In this document: positions 24,720-35,800 of the stretch, piece by piece | Position numbering within the stretch: the stretch's first letter is position 1 | Layout of the letters: every line of letters begins with the position of its first letter | Program-made: the position numbers and the translations under genes | From: Sphagnum compactum | Taxonomy: Eukaryota; Bryophyta; Sphagnopsida; Sphagnales | Reading direction: 5' to 3' | DNA: 64,000 nt | Assembly (NCBI GenBank): GCA_965153455.1 | Contig: OZ234504.1 | Location: 682,001-746,000, forward strand | The notes under the pieces: model-generated | Told to the model about the DNA's origin: nothing | What the model saw: only the letters and a program-made list of their open reading frames with translations | The model's database searches: none

Positions 24720-25135
24720 TTGTTGGGCAAAAACTTTGCAAAGATCCATGCAAATTTAACTCTTTGCACCAACTACAAATTCATTGGCAACAACTTGCAA
24801 GTTCCATGCAAATTTAAACTCCGCCAACAACAAATTCATTGGCAACAACTTTGCAAGATCCATGCATAATCAAACTCTTTGCACCAACAACAAATTCATT
24901 GGCAAAAACTTTGCAAAGATCCATGCAAATTCAACTCTTTGCACCAACAACAAATTCATTGTTGGCAACAACTTTGCAAAGATCCATGCAAATTCAACTC
25001 TTTGCACCAACAACAAATTCATTGTTGGCAACAACTTTGCAAAGATCCATGCAAATTCAACTCTTTGCACCAACAACAAATTCATTGGCAACAACTTTGC
25101 AAATTTCCATGCAAATTTAGCTTCTTGCACCACTT
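24720..25135. repeat. Tandem repeat, unit about 63 bp, about 7 copies
   Basis: Units contain ACTTTGCAAAGATCCATGCA, AACTCTTTGCACCAAC and AACAAATTCATTG. The best copies are exactly 63 bp apart (24908, 24971, 25034); others are shortened. Because 63 is divisible by 3, frames on both strands stay open, which creates spurious 21-residue-repeat ORFs. The array ends about 80 bp before the aspartic protease start codon. Confidence 0.85.
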
Positions 25136-25217
25136 TGAATCAAATTTTACCAATTTTGCACCATTCAATAAAAACTTCTTCTTTTTCTTTTTTTTCCTCA
25201 ATTGAGGATTTTGTGGA

Positions 25218-26147
25218 ATGATGAGAGGACTTTTCCCTCGACATGTCCCAGAAAGAGAAGCTCCAAGCTCTAATCAGGTGAGCAAAATGTTGTCTGCTTG
25301 AATTGTGAAGTTTTATTATAGAGCTCTTTGCCTATTAGCCTACACAATCCCAGGTAACAATAGTGTAATCTATGGCACTACAAAATGATTTCTGTGATGT
25401 ACAATTCAGGCCAGTTATGTTTTTCAGTGTCCTTGATTTGAGATCTATGTTGTGTTTGTAGGATGACCACCAGGTGGATGCATTGACTACCCACAAGCTT
25501 TCAAGCTTTTTTTCCATTCAACTCGCTAAAAAGCTTCTTATATCCCTTCTTCTTATTGCACCATTTGGATTCAAACGGATGTATCAGTATTGTTATTCTT
25601 CATCAATCAAACAAGATCATCACAAAGCTCTACAAACGTTTGTGTTCCCGATCTATGCCCATGATGATGCCAGTTTCGATATGTATGCAGAGAGCGCTAG
25701 CAAGCAACAAACTTACAATTACACTCAAAAGGAAATTTTGGATCATATGATTCATGATTCGAAAATCCTAGATCAAAGAATGCACCCAGTGCAGCTAAAA
25801 GAATTGGAAGCTTATTACTGGAATCTTCAATATATTCATGGGAAGTAATTTATCGGCACTTTTGTTGAAACTGAGTTTATCATACATCATCAAAAAATGA
25901 TTCCTAATAAAAGTAAAGAGTACAGTTAAAAGAAAAACATCTGCTATGGTGCTGCACCCAAGGTCTTCAATTGATGTTGTAACCTCATACATTTGCTCTG
26001 CTTCTAGACTTGAATTTTGTTTCAGTAGACAAATCTGAACTACTTAACCCTTTGTTATGTGCAAATGTAAAGATTCAATGCATATGTAATTGAAGTTTTA
26101 GCACACCATACTTGGGGCTTTTGTAGAACTGCAACCACATGATTAGA

Positions 26148-26184
<37 letters not shown>

Positions 26185-29100
26185 TGCAGTACGCTGTTTA
26201 ATGCGGATATAATTCTGGATGGAAAGACGTATAAAGTCGCTGTAGATACTGGTAGCGACATCACTTGGGTCTGTTGTAAATTCTATTCTGAAACCAAGCC
26301 AATGACGCTTATGGTAACTAAATTAAATTTCTTCTTTTTCTAAATCTTTAGTCAGTTAACTTTGTGCACTTGTGTGTGTGTTGTCACCACCCACCCATTT
26401 GAAGGAAACAAATGAAATTTAGTTCTGAATTGGGGAATCATATGAAATATGATGAAATTTTGGGAAAGGCAATTTGATCTGGTTTGAGTTATAGATACAA
26501 CAAGACATTTGTGGTTTTTCTGTTTTTTTGATGTGGTTGGTGTCATGTTATAGGGACCCAGTGGACCATACATCGCAACAACTGAAAAGTTTGCACAGTA
26601 TGAGACGAATATCCTCGGATATGGCCCATGCTTTCAAAACATGCTTTGTAAGTCCATAACCTATGCAGGAGGCTTAGTAATGGACACAGCTCTTCTCAGA
26701 GAAACAATGGAAATGAAGCAACTTGATGGTACTAGGCAGGATGTGAAGGACATTTTTGTTGGGTAAGTTGATTTTAATGTTGTTTGTTTGTTTGTTTGTT
26801 TGTTTGTTATTCCTTTTTGCAATGCAATTCTAGTATTTAAAAATTATTGCATTGCTATTGATGAAGGTTATGATGCTAGTTGTATTTGATTTCCCAAACC
26901 CAGGAAATTTTATGGAAAGAAAGTGAATGTCAGATTTTTTTTAATGTATGTGACTTTGTTAGTTTTGATAGTGTCGGGTGTTGATCCTAGTAGTACAAGA
27001 CAAGGCAATATGAAATCCATGGTGATGGGTGATGAATGAGGGAAGTGCTTAATATAAGACTTCAATTTTGAGCTTTGTGTAATTTGTAATTGACAACAAA
27101 GTTTTTTTCTTTCAATCTCATCTTCTTTTCAAGATTTGAATGAGAAAATGGCATCAGGATGCTTGATTAGGTGTGGATATCAGGCTACAGGATCATTAGA
27201 GCAAATCAAGGGACTCTACGCTCGTTGTGATGGATTGATGGGATTGGGTTGTGGCAAACTCTCACTTCCTAACCAGCTCGCTCACAGAGGCATTACCAAA
27301 CCCATATATGGTCACTGTTTGACCTTCTTCCCTAGACCGAGTTTTCCAGCAGGTTATGTTTTCATTGGGGACGAGGCTCTTTCATTTCAAGCGGACATGC
27401 AATGGATCAATACGTTTACTCCAGACCTTACTGGAGCTGATGTGTACATGCACCATAGAACTCTACTAATTCAATTGTTCCTCAGTAATTAATTGCCCAG
27501 GACATCTCTTTTCTCTTTGTTTTGGGTTCCTTGAATGAGGCCATAGATTTCTTCAACATTTGGTTCCACAAAGAATTACTATATGTGAAACTTCTTCACT
27601 GTGTGTTCTCCAGGGACAGTCTTTATTTCGGGCTGTTGGACACAATGGAAAGTGGTCAATTCAGATTTAAATCTCCATCAACACGAGAGAAGGCACCTAT
27701 AATGTTTGATTGTGGTACAAGTGCAACATATCTAACAGGGGATATCTACGTGCCCTTCATGAAATATGTAAGTGGGTGGATGTCCAAGTTGATCAATTCT
27801 CACAAAGACAAAAAATGGCGGCATTTACAAAAAGTAAAATGCCCAGAGAGGCGGCATTTTGCTTTTCAAAATGCCCATCACAGCTGACACCTGATTACAT
27901 CAGGTAAGGTGCCCTTCATTTACACTATCAGAAACTCCAGAGGTTTTTAATGTAGTAATACTAACTGTGTAAGCTTGAATGTGATCATCAAACCAGTTGC
28001 GAAAGCAAATCGTAAAAATGGGAAATTTTCAAGAAATATTTGAATCAGACCTTGACGAGAGTGACAGAGTACGAAGAAATTTGTTGAACACCTATAAAGT
28101 TTGTTGGGCTGGGTGAGTTACTTGTATCTTTGAACCTCTTTCAAAGTCTGCATTTGCACATATCCATGTCTTTTCTTGTCAATACAAATAAAAACCCGAG
28201 TGTTAAGTCTGGTAGATAGAGTCTACACCTGGTATCAACACTGGTATCAAGGAGCCTACAAGGCCTGGTATAACCTGAGACCATACCAACCTTTTAGAGC
28301 ATCTCCAGCAATGGTCAGTATGTGACCCTGCAAAAATATTTCTCACATCCAAGTTTCAGTTATTTACTTCTCTCCCCAACCCCATTTTAGGCAATGAAAT
28401 AACTCCCCAATCCCGTTTTAGCCAATGAACCCGCTGGGGCATAAAACTAAAACTGGACTGCAAATAGGTGGGAGACTTCTAAAAGCTTTTAAGGACCCAA
28501 TACCAGGGCCAGGGTGGTATGAAAGTTCAGACTAGACCGACACTAGGAAAAAAACAGAACCCCAATGTTTCATATATGTGTGTCATTCTCAGCATAATTT
28601 CTATTTCAAAATTGGTTATCCAACCCAACTTCTCCTTCTGCCTGTGCATTATCACGGTCCATTTTCAAGGAGGCAGGACTTCTAAAAGCTATAACCGAAT
28701 GTGGATATTCGAATTTCACTCCCTCACTTTCACATTCCACAATGCTGTCGATCCCAGAGGTGAAAAACCATCAATTGAGGTGCGAGCTCTGCAATACATT
28801 CACCTTGTGGTAAATGATTTGGGTACCTCTTATATCACTTACGTAATATACACACTTCAAGACCAGACAAAACCAAATAGTTTGAAGAATATACAAATTT
28901 GCAATCTTCCCCTCACGAGTTCTCATACAAAACTCTACAATATAACCCAGATTCTGCACATCCATGACAAGTGTAATAACATGAAGTGCTGACTGCCAGG
29001 GTTACTTTCAGGACCGACCCATGATTTGTACATGGCTGGTGAACAATGATCCACAGCCATTCAGCATTTTGGGAGGTTAGACACAAATCCCTGTCACTGG

Positions 29101-29361
29101 ATTATGTGCTGCTGTTGAGTCAAAGTTGCTACTCGTATTTGTTGCATCCACACCATGAATTGCTAATGGATTTTGACCTCATCATTGTTGTACCTAGTTT
29201 TCCCAGACCTGACAATGAATATTGTGATGGTAGCATCATCGCTCCAAGGTTACTTCACGGCATTTGATCTGGAAAAGAGAAGAATAGGGTGGACAATTTC
29301 TCCAGTTTGTGATGTCTATGAGCTTCGAGTTCAAAAGCACGACCTTAAAGGAAAGAAATGA
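25218..29361 (+). CDS. A1-family aspartic protease, nucellin-like (10 exons)
   Basis: Exons 25218-25277, 25462-25844, 26190-26313, 26554-26762, 27171-27443, 27614-27767, 27997-28112, 28677-28809, 29012-29075 and 29207-29361 join in consistent phase to 556 residues. A hydrophobic stretch (LLISLLLIAPFGF) near the N terminus suggests a membrane anchor or signal anchor, so the protease probably acts in the secretory pathway or outside the cell. The first catalytic motif is DTGSDITWV (exon 3). Then come YAGGLVMDTALL, VGCGYQATGSL, MGLGCGKLSLPNQLAHRG and YGHCLTF, as in plant nucellin-like/ASPG proteases. The second motif reads FDCGTSATYL: the catalytic Asp is kept, but the usual Ser/Thr is Cys. VCWAG, SILGD and FDLEKRRIGW complete the C-terminal lobe. 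The weaker splice choices are acceptors 27171 and 28677, picked because they restore frame and family motifs. ATGATG at 25218 offers two adjacent starts. Confidence 0.88.
26152..26183 (+). repeat. (TG)16 microsatellite at the exon 3 acceptor
   Basis: A TG run of about 16 units ends 6 bases before the AG acceptor of the exon that carries the DTGS catalytic motif of the aspartic protease. It replaces the usual pyrimidine tract, so the acceptor reads GTGTGTGATGCAG. Confidence 0.9.
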
Positions 29362-30170
29362 GCTTTAGAGGTAGGTACTATTTTGATTCAAATGACTATG
29401 AAAGAATTGTGAAACAAGCAAAAATTATGCACAAAATGAATGATCCTCTTTTCATTCTTCAGAGAACAAACCTTTACTGAAGACACTAGATTAGTTGTTG
29501 AAGCCATGGTGTCCAATAGATCACTCCACAGATATAACTGTTTCAACCCCGGCTCCAAATGGGGCAAACTCTACCCCTTCTAGTGTTACTAACACCCTAT
29601 AAAATACTATTTCACAAGTCAGCTTGGAACAATGAAGATTCCAGAAGTAGAGTAGATTTCAGGGTCATATATCAGACACGGAATTTGTGCAACAAAGAGA
29701 CAGACACAAGTTGTAAGAGTTTACAGTTGATTGCATCCAATAAAATATGGTGTGACAAAATCAGAAGTAACCCATTTCACAGGTACTCAACCCTACACAT
29801 ATGTCACGGTCCATGTTTGGTTACGTTTCAAAATGTGGAAATGTAAACCAGGTTGAGATTTATTTTGGTCTCTGAGTCCAACTAGAATCCAGTGGCAATG
29901 TGCAGTTACAAAGTTGTCAACTTTGGTAGAGTCCAGCAAAAAAACCTGATTTCAGAGTTATACCTAACAAGGACCAGGGCCTTTCAAAGATCCTAGCCAT
30001 CATTGGAGCAATAGCCCTGATGGTTGTTGAGGTTATAGCCATACAGAACTAAGTACAGTTGAACCCTTTCAAAACATAGTGCATCTTGTTCCATAATGTG
30101 GGATTGCTCATTACAAAGAAAAAATGGAAGTATAATGCTCTACACAATACAAAGCAGATGAAAAACTTTC
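29362..30170. other. Shared 3' region of convergent protease genes
   Basis: About 800 bases hold no recognised ORF of their own. They must contain the 3' ends of both the aspartic protease (+) and the OTU protease (-), so overlapping antisense 3' UTRs are possible. Confidence 0.5.
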
Positions 30171-32526
30171 TCAAACAAGCAAGTCATAATGGTTACTTCC
30201 ACTGTACAACAGTCTTACAGGCTTGCGAGCTTTCCTGTTCTTTCCAGGCTTCAGGTATTCGCGTCCATACTCAGCAATAGGGATGAATCCTGTGCCCCAC
30301 TTTCCACCTCGCCTTGCCTGCCATATCAGTGTCATGTGAAGCAGGTAGAGGTAATGTCAAGCACCAAACTGCATATTGAGTTTTTGGGAGAAGTCTGGAG
30401 CAAAAAGAAGACCCAACCAAAATGTTGACCAGCACACAATTTAAACAAGCATTTCATTGATTACCCAGAGTATCTAGTTTCTGTACCTCTGCCTCAGGAA
30501 TGTAGACGATTATAGGTTGCAAACACATCCTTGACAATACCTGTGCACCCACACATTGCACTTAGGTGCTTGTCAAAGGAAGGCATCATCAGATTACCAT
30601 CAAATGAAATGAATGAAAGCTGTCAATGTGACAACACAATCACAGGTGTACAAGTGCAGCAATGAGGCTCTGACCTCCTAGAGTTAGTTTTGTAAGGACA
30701 GTAATAAGGCGAAAGATGCTAAGAGCTTACCAGTAGCTCTGACTCTCCTCCCCAGAAATTTGAGTTGGGTATTCTCTGACAGTACCTGTAGCAACACAAC
30801 TCCCAATGAGAACAGATCAACAATAAGTTCAATCTATCTGTTGCAAGATGTGCAAGTTCCTCTAGGACCCAAGTCCCATATAGTCAAATGGAAACTGGTC
30901 TTAGGTGCAATACCGCTTCAAAGACTCTTCAAGAGTAATAGCAATTAGTGCTTCCTCATATAGGTGCCGCCGATTATCACTTCTACAAATTGCATCCATC
31001 ACTGCGAATCGGAGTTGATCTGCAACCACAAATCCAGTAGTAGATCAGATCAATTCATTTGCTGAGAAGTGGGTTTAGGGTTTAGGGTAGGTGCTATCAA
31101 AACAACGTATCTGCATGTTATACATCTTAGCAGAGCATCAAACAGCTGAGAGAAATGAAAATCTGAGGCTTCTTCTGAGACATAACAACAGGTACGACAA
31201 CAACTGACACTTTGTGATGAAGATACTGACACATATCCTCTGATAAATATGAGTTTTTCCATGGCCTCCCAAGAAAAGAGATTTGACACCAACCTGCTTC
31301 CTGTTGTTCTTCTGTGGGGTTGAGACCCAAGCACTTGTTGCTTGCCATTCCTTGCACCTGCCATTAATTTACCAATTTGCCTGCATTGTCCTCATGATGA
31401 ACAATTTTCTTTGCAAACAGTAAACCCAACATGGAGGACTTGGAAACCTACAGCAAGCATGTTCACATGCTTGCACACCAAAGAGCAGTTTTGAACAATA
31501 GTAAGTCCCATGGCAACTGCAAAATTCTATTCAAAAGCTTTCCAATTTTCACAATGCCTCCTCAGTCAATCGCTGCACACCCAAACGTAAACAATGGAAG
31601 CAGAGACATGCTAAAAGTTCAGCATACAGTGACTAAGATATTCAAGCAAAGAAGCATTGAGGGTAAAGGGGACAGGATGACATTTGCAGGTGCAAAGGTA
31701 GAAACGCATACAAGGGCTCTGAACATGCACCGGCCATCACCAGTAACTTTATGTACAGTATAGTGTTCCACCTTCTTCATTGCCTGTGATGTCCCTTGCC
31801 TGTGCGCCCCTCAGTGAACTGCATTTGTGTTAACAAACAGTAGTATATCTCATTTGCAGAAGGAGGAGAAGGAAAAGAAAAAAGACAATGTCCCCCTCCT
31901 CATGGCCACAGTAAAAACAACAGTGATACAATCCTATATATTCTTCTCTTACCGAGCTTGAACTGTTCCCTGAGATGCTCCAATCCTTGCAAAAAACAAG
32001 GACTTTTTCTTCCCCCTGTCAGCGAATGCAGATGAGATGGAAGCAAACGGCCCATTGAAGAAACCGTCGTCGTCGTTCGTCTCCACATATTCAAAGACTG
32101 CGGTGCCATTAGCCAATTCTGACAACACTGTTTGTTGTGCACCATCACAGATGAAACCTTTGTTAACAAACCAATCAGACACCGAAATTCTACTCACCAA
32201 CGCAACAGCATCATCAACACGATGGTTTGCACAAGATTGAAATCTCCATGGACTCAATTCTCTCGTGGAGACTCTGCAACAAGACAATCTACAAAACCAA
32301 AAGAAGTTGTTACCAGAGAAAAAAACAGGAACTGAAACTTTGCACAAAACTCTGATTGCTATCAATTTTCTACCAACAAGCTACAATGAGTATCTCCTTC
32401 ACCGTCTTAAAGAAGCTAATTCCTTCCTTCCTTCCTGTCCACAGCTGAATGCCTTCTACAAAACAAAAGTACAGAAAGAGTGCATGAAATGATGAACTCA
32501 CCAGTGAGCGACGACGTCATGGCCAT
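30171..32526 (-). CDS. OTU-domain cysteine protease (deubiquitinase), 8 exons
   Basis: Minus-strand exons 32526-32502, 32271-31953, 31799-31712, 31357-31294, 31019-30914, 30785-30731, 30540-30487 and 30317-30171 total 858 nt (285 residues) with every phase matching. OTU proteases remove ubiquitin from proteins. Landmarks: VTGDGRCMFRAL around Cys139 (catalytic Cys with its preceding Asp), QGMASNKCLGLNP, DQLRFAVMDAICRSD, EEALIAITLEESLKRYCQRI, NFWGGESELLVLSRMC, PIIVYIPE, GTGFIPIAEYG and the ending YSGSNHYDLLV, where His280 is the catalytic His. This layout matches the small plant OTU group typified by Arabidopsis At2g38025/At3g57810. The ~110-residue N-terminal part is not conserved and could be an organelle-targeting or regulatory region. 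The exon 2 acceptor (GCAGAG) uses the second AG; the first would give an early stop. The gene converges on the aspartic protease, 809 bp apart. Confidence 0.92.
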
Positions 32527-32629
32527 GCTGTCGATCAGAGTTTGGATGCTACAACAATGTCAACACCCCCACACGACAAGATTGCCAAGAAGAAAGCGAC
32601 GAAGAACATGAAGGAACACGTACTCCTGT

Positions 32630-32842
32630 GGCCTTTGCAGCAACAGAAGCGTCCCGAGTGCTCCTGAAACCCTAACCCTAATTTGGGTCAGCGTTAGGGT
32701 TTCAGGAGAATACGTAAACAAGACGAACGTAGAAGGAGGAGCAAATACTTCTTCGTGTGTTCCAAGGTTGCAGCAACAGAACCATCTCGAATGCTCTTGA
32801 AACCCTAACCCCAATCAATTAGGGTTAGGGTTTCAAGACAAT
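32630..32842. promoter_or_regulatory. Duplicated telo-box palindromes upstream of the OTU gene
   Basis: A block of roughly 125 bp occurs twice in tandem. Each copy has GCAACAGAA, a TG(A/C)TC(C/T)TGAAACCCTAACC segment and, after a short spacer, its inverse TTAGGGTTTC(A/T)(G/A)GA. The arms are at 32667-32685/32692-32708 and 32796-32813/32819-32837. AAACCCTAA is the plant telo-box, a motif common in promoters and 5' leaders of growth and ribosomal genes. Here four boxes form two hairpins about 100-300 bp before the OTU start codon. Confidence 0.75.
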
Positions 32843-32849
32843 AGGAAAC

Positions 32850-35800
32850 ACCCCAAATAATTCTTTTTATGTTAGCTCTATTGCTATTAAAGTTCAAAGA
32901 TGATTTGGAAAACTTCACTTCACTTCAGATGACACTCCTATAGCACTTTAAATCATTTAAAATAAATAAGAAAGTTATAAGGTTTGAAAGCAGAAAAGGT
33001 CAAAAAAATGAAAAAAAATTTGAAAAAAATGAATGCGTTTTGCAATTCGAAAGACCGCATTTTCTTTATTGCTCTTTATGGACTAGTCCTTTGGCTTTTG
33101 CATTTCAAAGATGATTTGTAGAGCTTGAAAAAGACGTTTCTATAACATTTTAAATCAATCTATTTACTGTTTACAATTTTATGTCTGTTTTGGACCAGAG
33201 AGTTCATTAGACGAAAGGTAGATCATGGAGCACAGATTGTCCTCTGGTACTGGTAGCATGCCACAAACTTGGCCAGGGCGACCGTGTTCAATCAAAATTG
33301 GAAAAACTTGAAAACGTTATGCCAAAATGTTCAGTCATGAGCACGCAATCGTTGATGGGTCGGTCTACCCAATGGGTGAGGGGAATTCTTGAAATAAGGG
33401 GACCTTAGGACAAGCCAATAGTTGAATCTATAACCCAAAATTTGCATGCCTTACCAACTCTATAAAGCATAGAGAGAAATAATGTTTATACAAACCCTAA
33501 ACATACATCGATCACAAGGCGATAAGAAGGACAAATGCATTATGCCTTTAAAAGGCTTCTTTTATAAAGAGTGGGCAACAACATTTGGCAAATTTTTTGG
33601 TTCCTTATAAGATTGTGGTCAAGATCGCATGTGAATTAGGTATAGGAAAAGGTCATGCTACGGGGCCTTTCGGATTTGAGATCCTCCTTTCCCCTATGTA
33701 AAGCAATGATAATTTTTTTCCTTGTTTTTTGAATCGATTAATTATAAAATTGGAATTTTTGAAATTCGAAAAGCCCAATACAAATTATAATGGGCATTTT
33801 CAAATTTCGAAAAACTTAGTGAAACATAAGTAAATCTAAAGTAAGTTAGAGAAAGTCGAACATGACATATTTAGATTTAGGGAGCAACCTGAAAATACAA
33901 AGGAAAAAAAAATGCCAGTGCTTTACGAAAGCCTAGAATCCAACCAAAGCCCTAATATTCATGATAATTATTATTATTGTTTTCCCAAGATGGAATTGAA
34001 AAGGCTTGTTAATTAGTTTTACAAAATTAGGCACTTGTTGATGTCAAATAAATAATAACCACTTCAACATGTAAATGAGTCAATCAAAATCAAAAAATAA
34101 AAAACCTAATAGATGTTACCATTGGTGTAATGTGCTTCATGTTTTTGCGGAGCCATTGTTTAACATGTATTAAGTTTTTTTCAAATTCACTTGAAAAAAA
34201 TTTCACTAGGTTTTTTTTCCAAATTTGTTGTGTTAATCCATCAAGCTTATAAAATCTATTTATGGATGTGCATTAGTTGATTGAATATGTGTTTTTTCAA
34301 CTATTTTATTTCATGTGGAAGTGTAAGAGTAACTCTTTCCATACTCTCCAAATCTAAATTAAATCTTTTTTTAATAAACATGTTTGGTTCATATATTCCT
34401 CAAATCCAAAATGAAAAGTTAATTTTATGGTCCCACTTGACAAGCTATACAAAGAGCTTCCCATTCAAGCTTCAGAGATGCCTCACTATTAGTGAGTTTC
34501 AAAGCTCATGAAAACCAGGTTGTGAACCTTGTTCCTCGTAACGTTCTTCATGTATGTTTTTGCTTCCTCTTTCTCCTTTTGCATCATCATATTCTCTAAG
34601 CAAACTACACATTTTTGTTTATTACGGTATCACCATTTTCACTATTGAAGTTATAATTATATTTTGTGTAAGGTATGTTAGGTCTTATAAATCTTTACAT
34701 TAGTGTGCCCAAATGTGAATCAACAAAAGCAACACTTATATGATCAGATTTAAATTGAGCTCTAAAAAAATTCATGTGAAATTGAATTGGAGAAATGATT
34801 CATGGATTTATTGGTTTTTGAAACTCAAAAAAAAAAGTTAGTGGTTTTAAAATTTCAAAAAACTCCAAATTTGAAGAGGGAAATGCATGTTGGGCATCAA
34901 AAGATTTGAAGAAACTATGTATGATGAAAGGTCATGTAGGTGATGAAAAATGGAACCAACTCCCGAGAAGATTGAAAGTGCCAATGGTTGTCAATCCTTA
35001 AATCTTGAATCGCAATTTAAAAAGAGAGGCAAAGTCGACTCTCCTCCTTTGGTAAATACTTTCCCCTTTTGAGGTTTCATTGAAAGTACATATGAATGTA
35101 ACTACAAAAGTTTAGGTGCCAAAACATCGGGTTGCCATAAAACATGTATTGAGGAATTACATGGTGCCATTAATAGTTTGCAATGGCTATATGACCTTCC
35201 CTATCCTATGCACTTTTGCTAGAACTAAAATGAATTATCGTATTTGATATACCATATGTTGTTTAAAGGGCATTGGTGGATGCCCATTCAAACTAAAACT
35301 TCTTCACTACTTAAGAGTCACCATTGTAGGGATAGGTGGAGAGTGATGCTAAAGCTACACAATGTTGGGTTCTTTTCAACATGAGGGCATATGAATTTTG
35401 TGAACCCATTGTGTTCATTTTTGGTCATTATAAAAATTATGAACTTTTAATATATAACCTTTTGTAACCAATCCCAATCTAATACATCATCATGACAAGC
35501 ATTCCTACTATTTTTTTAAGTAGTCACCCAAAGTGACAAGTTTGTCTATGGTTATTTTGTTTGCACTTCAATGTATGTAATGATTAAGTCTAATTTTTAT
35601 TGTAATCAAATCAAACATTCTAGTTCACATGTGGACCTTACAACACCTACATGACATCATATGTGTTGTAATATGACTAAAATCAATATCTCGAGTAGGT
35701 CATGTGTCACAATGGGGGTACACAAAAGAATGTTTCAATGCAAAAAACACATCTTTCATTAGTTATTACAACTGTTACAACTTACAAAATATATCATTAT

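Noticed and set aside
24870-25133. Minus-strand and alternative plus-strand ORFs with perfect 21-residue repeats
   Set aside because: They arise because the repeat unit is 63 bp; several frames are open at once, which argues against coding.
24720-25135. CRISPR-like array (regular repeats)
   Set aside because: The units are contiguous with no unique spacers, and this is eukaryotic nuclear DNA.
27134-27170. Strong-looking acceptor (TTTTCAAG at 27133) for aspartic protease exon 5
   Set aside because: Joining it to the 26762 donor gives a stop within four codons. The acceptor ending at 27170 restores the frame and the expected V-G-C-G-Y family motif, so an apparent frameshift was an artefact of the first choice.
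28297-28440. AGAGCATCTCCAGCAATG in aspartic protease intron 7 as the end of a Harbinger-type MITE
   Set aside because: Only one terminus is visible; the expected inverted partner was not found, so no element is claimed.
31949-32365. 138-codon minus-strand frame taken as a separate small protein starting at 32365
   Set aside because: Its central part is exon 2 of the OTU protease; residues before the acceptor at 32272 are intron translation.
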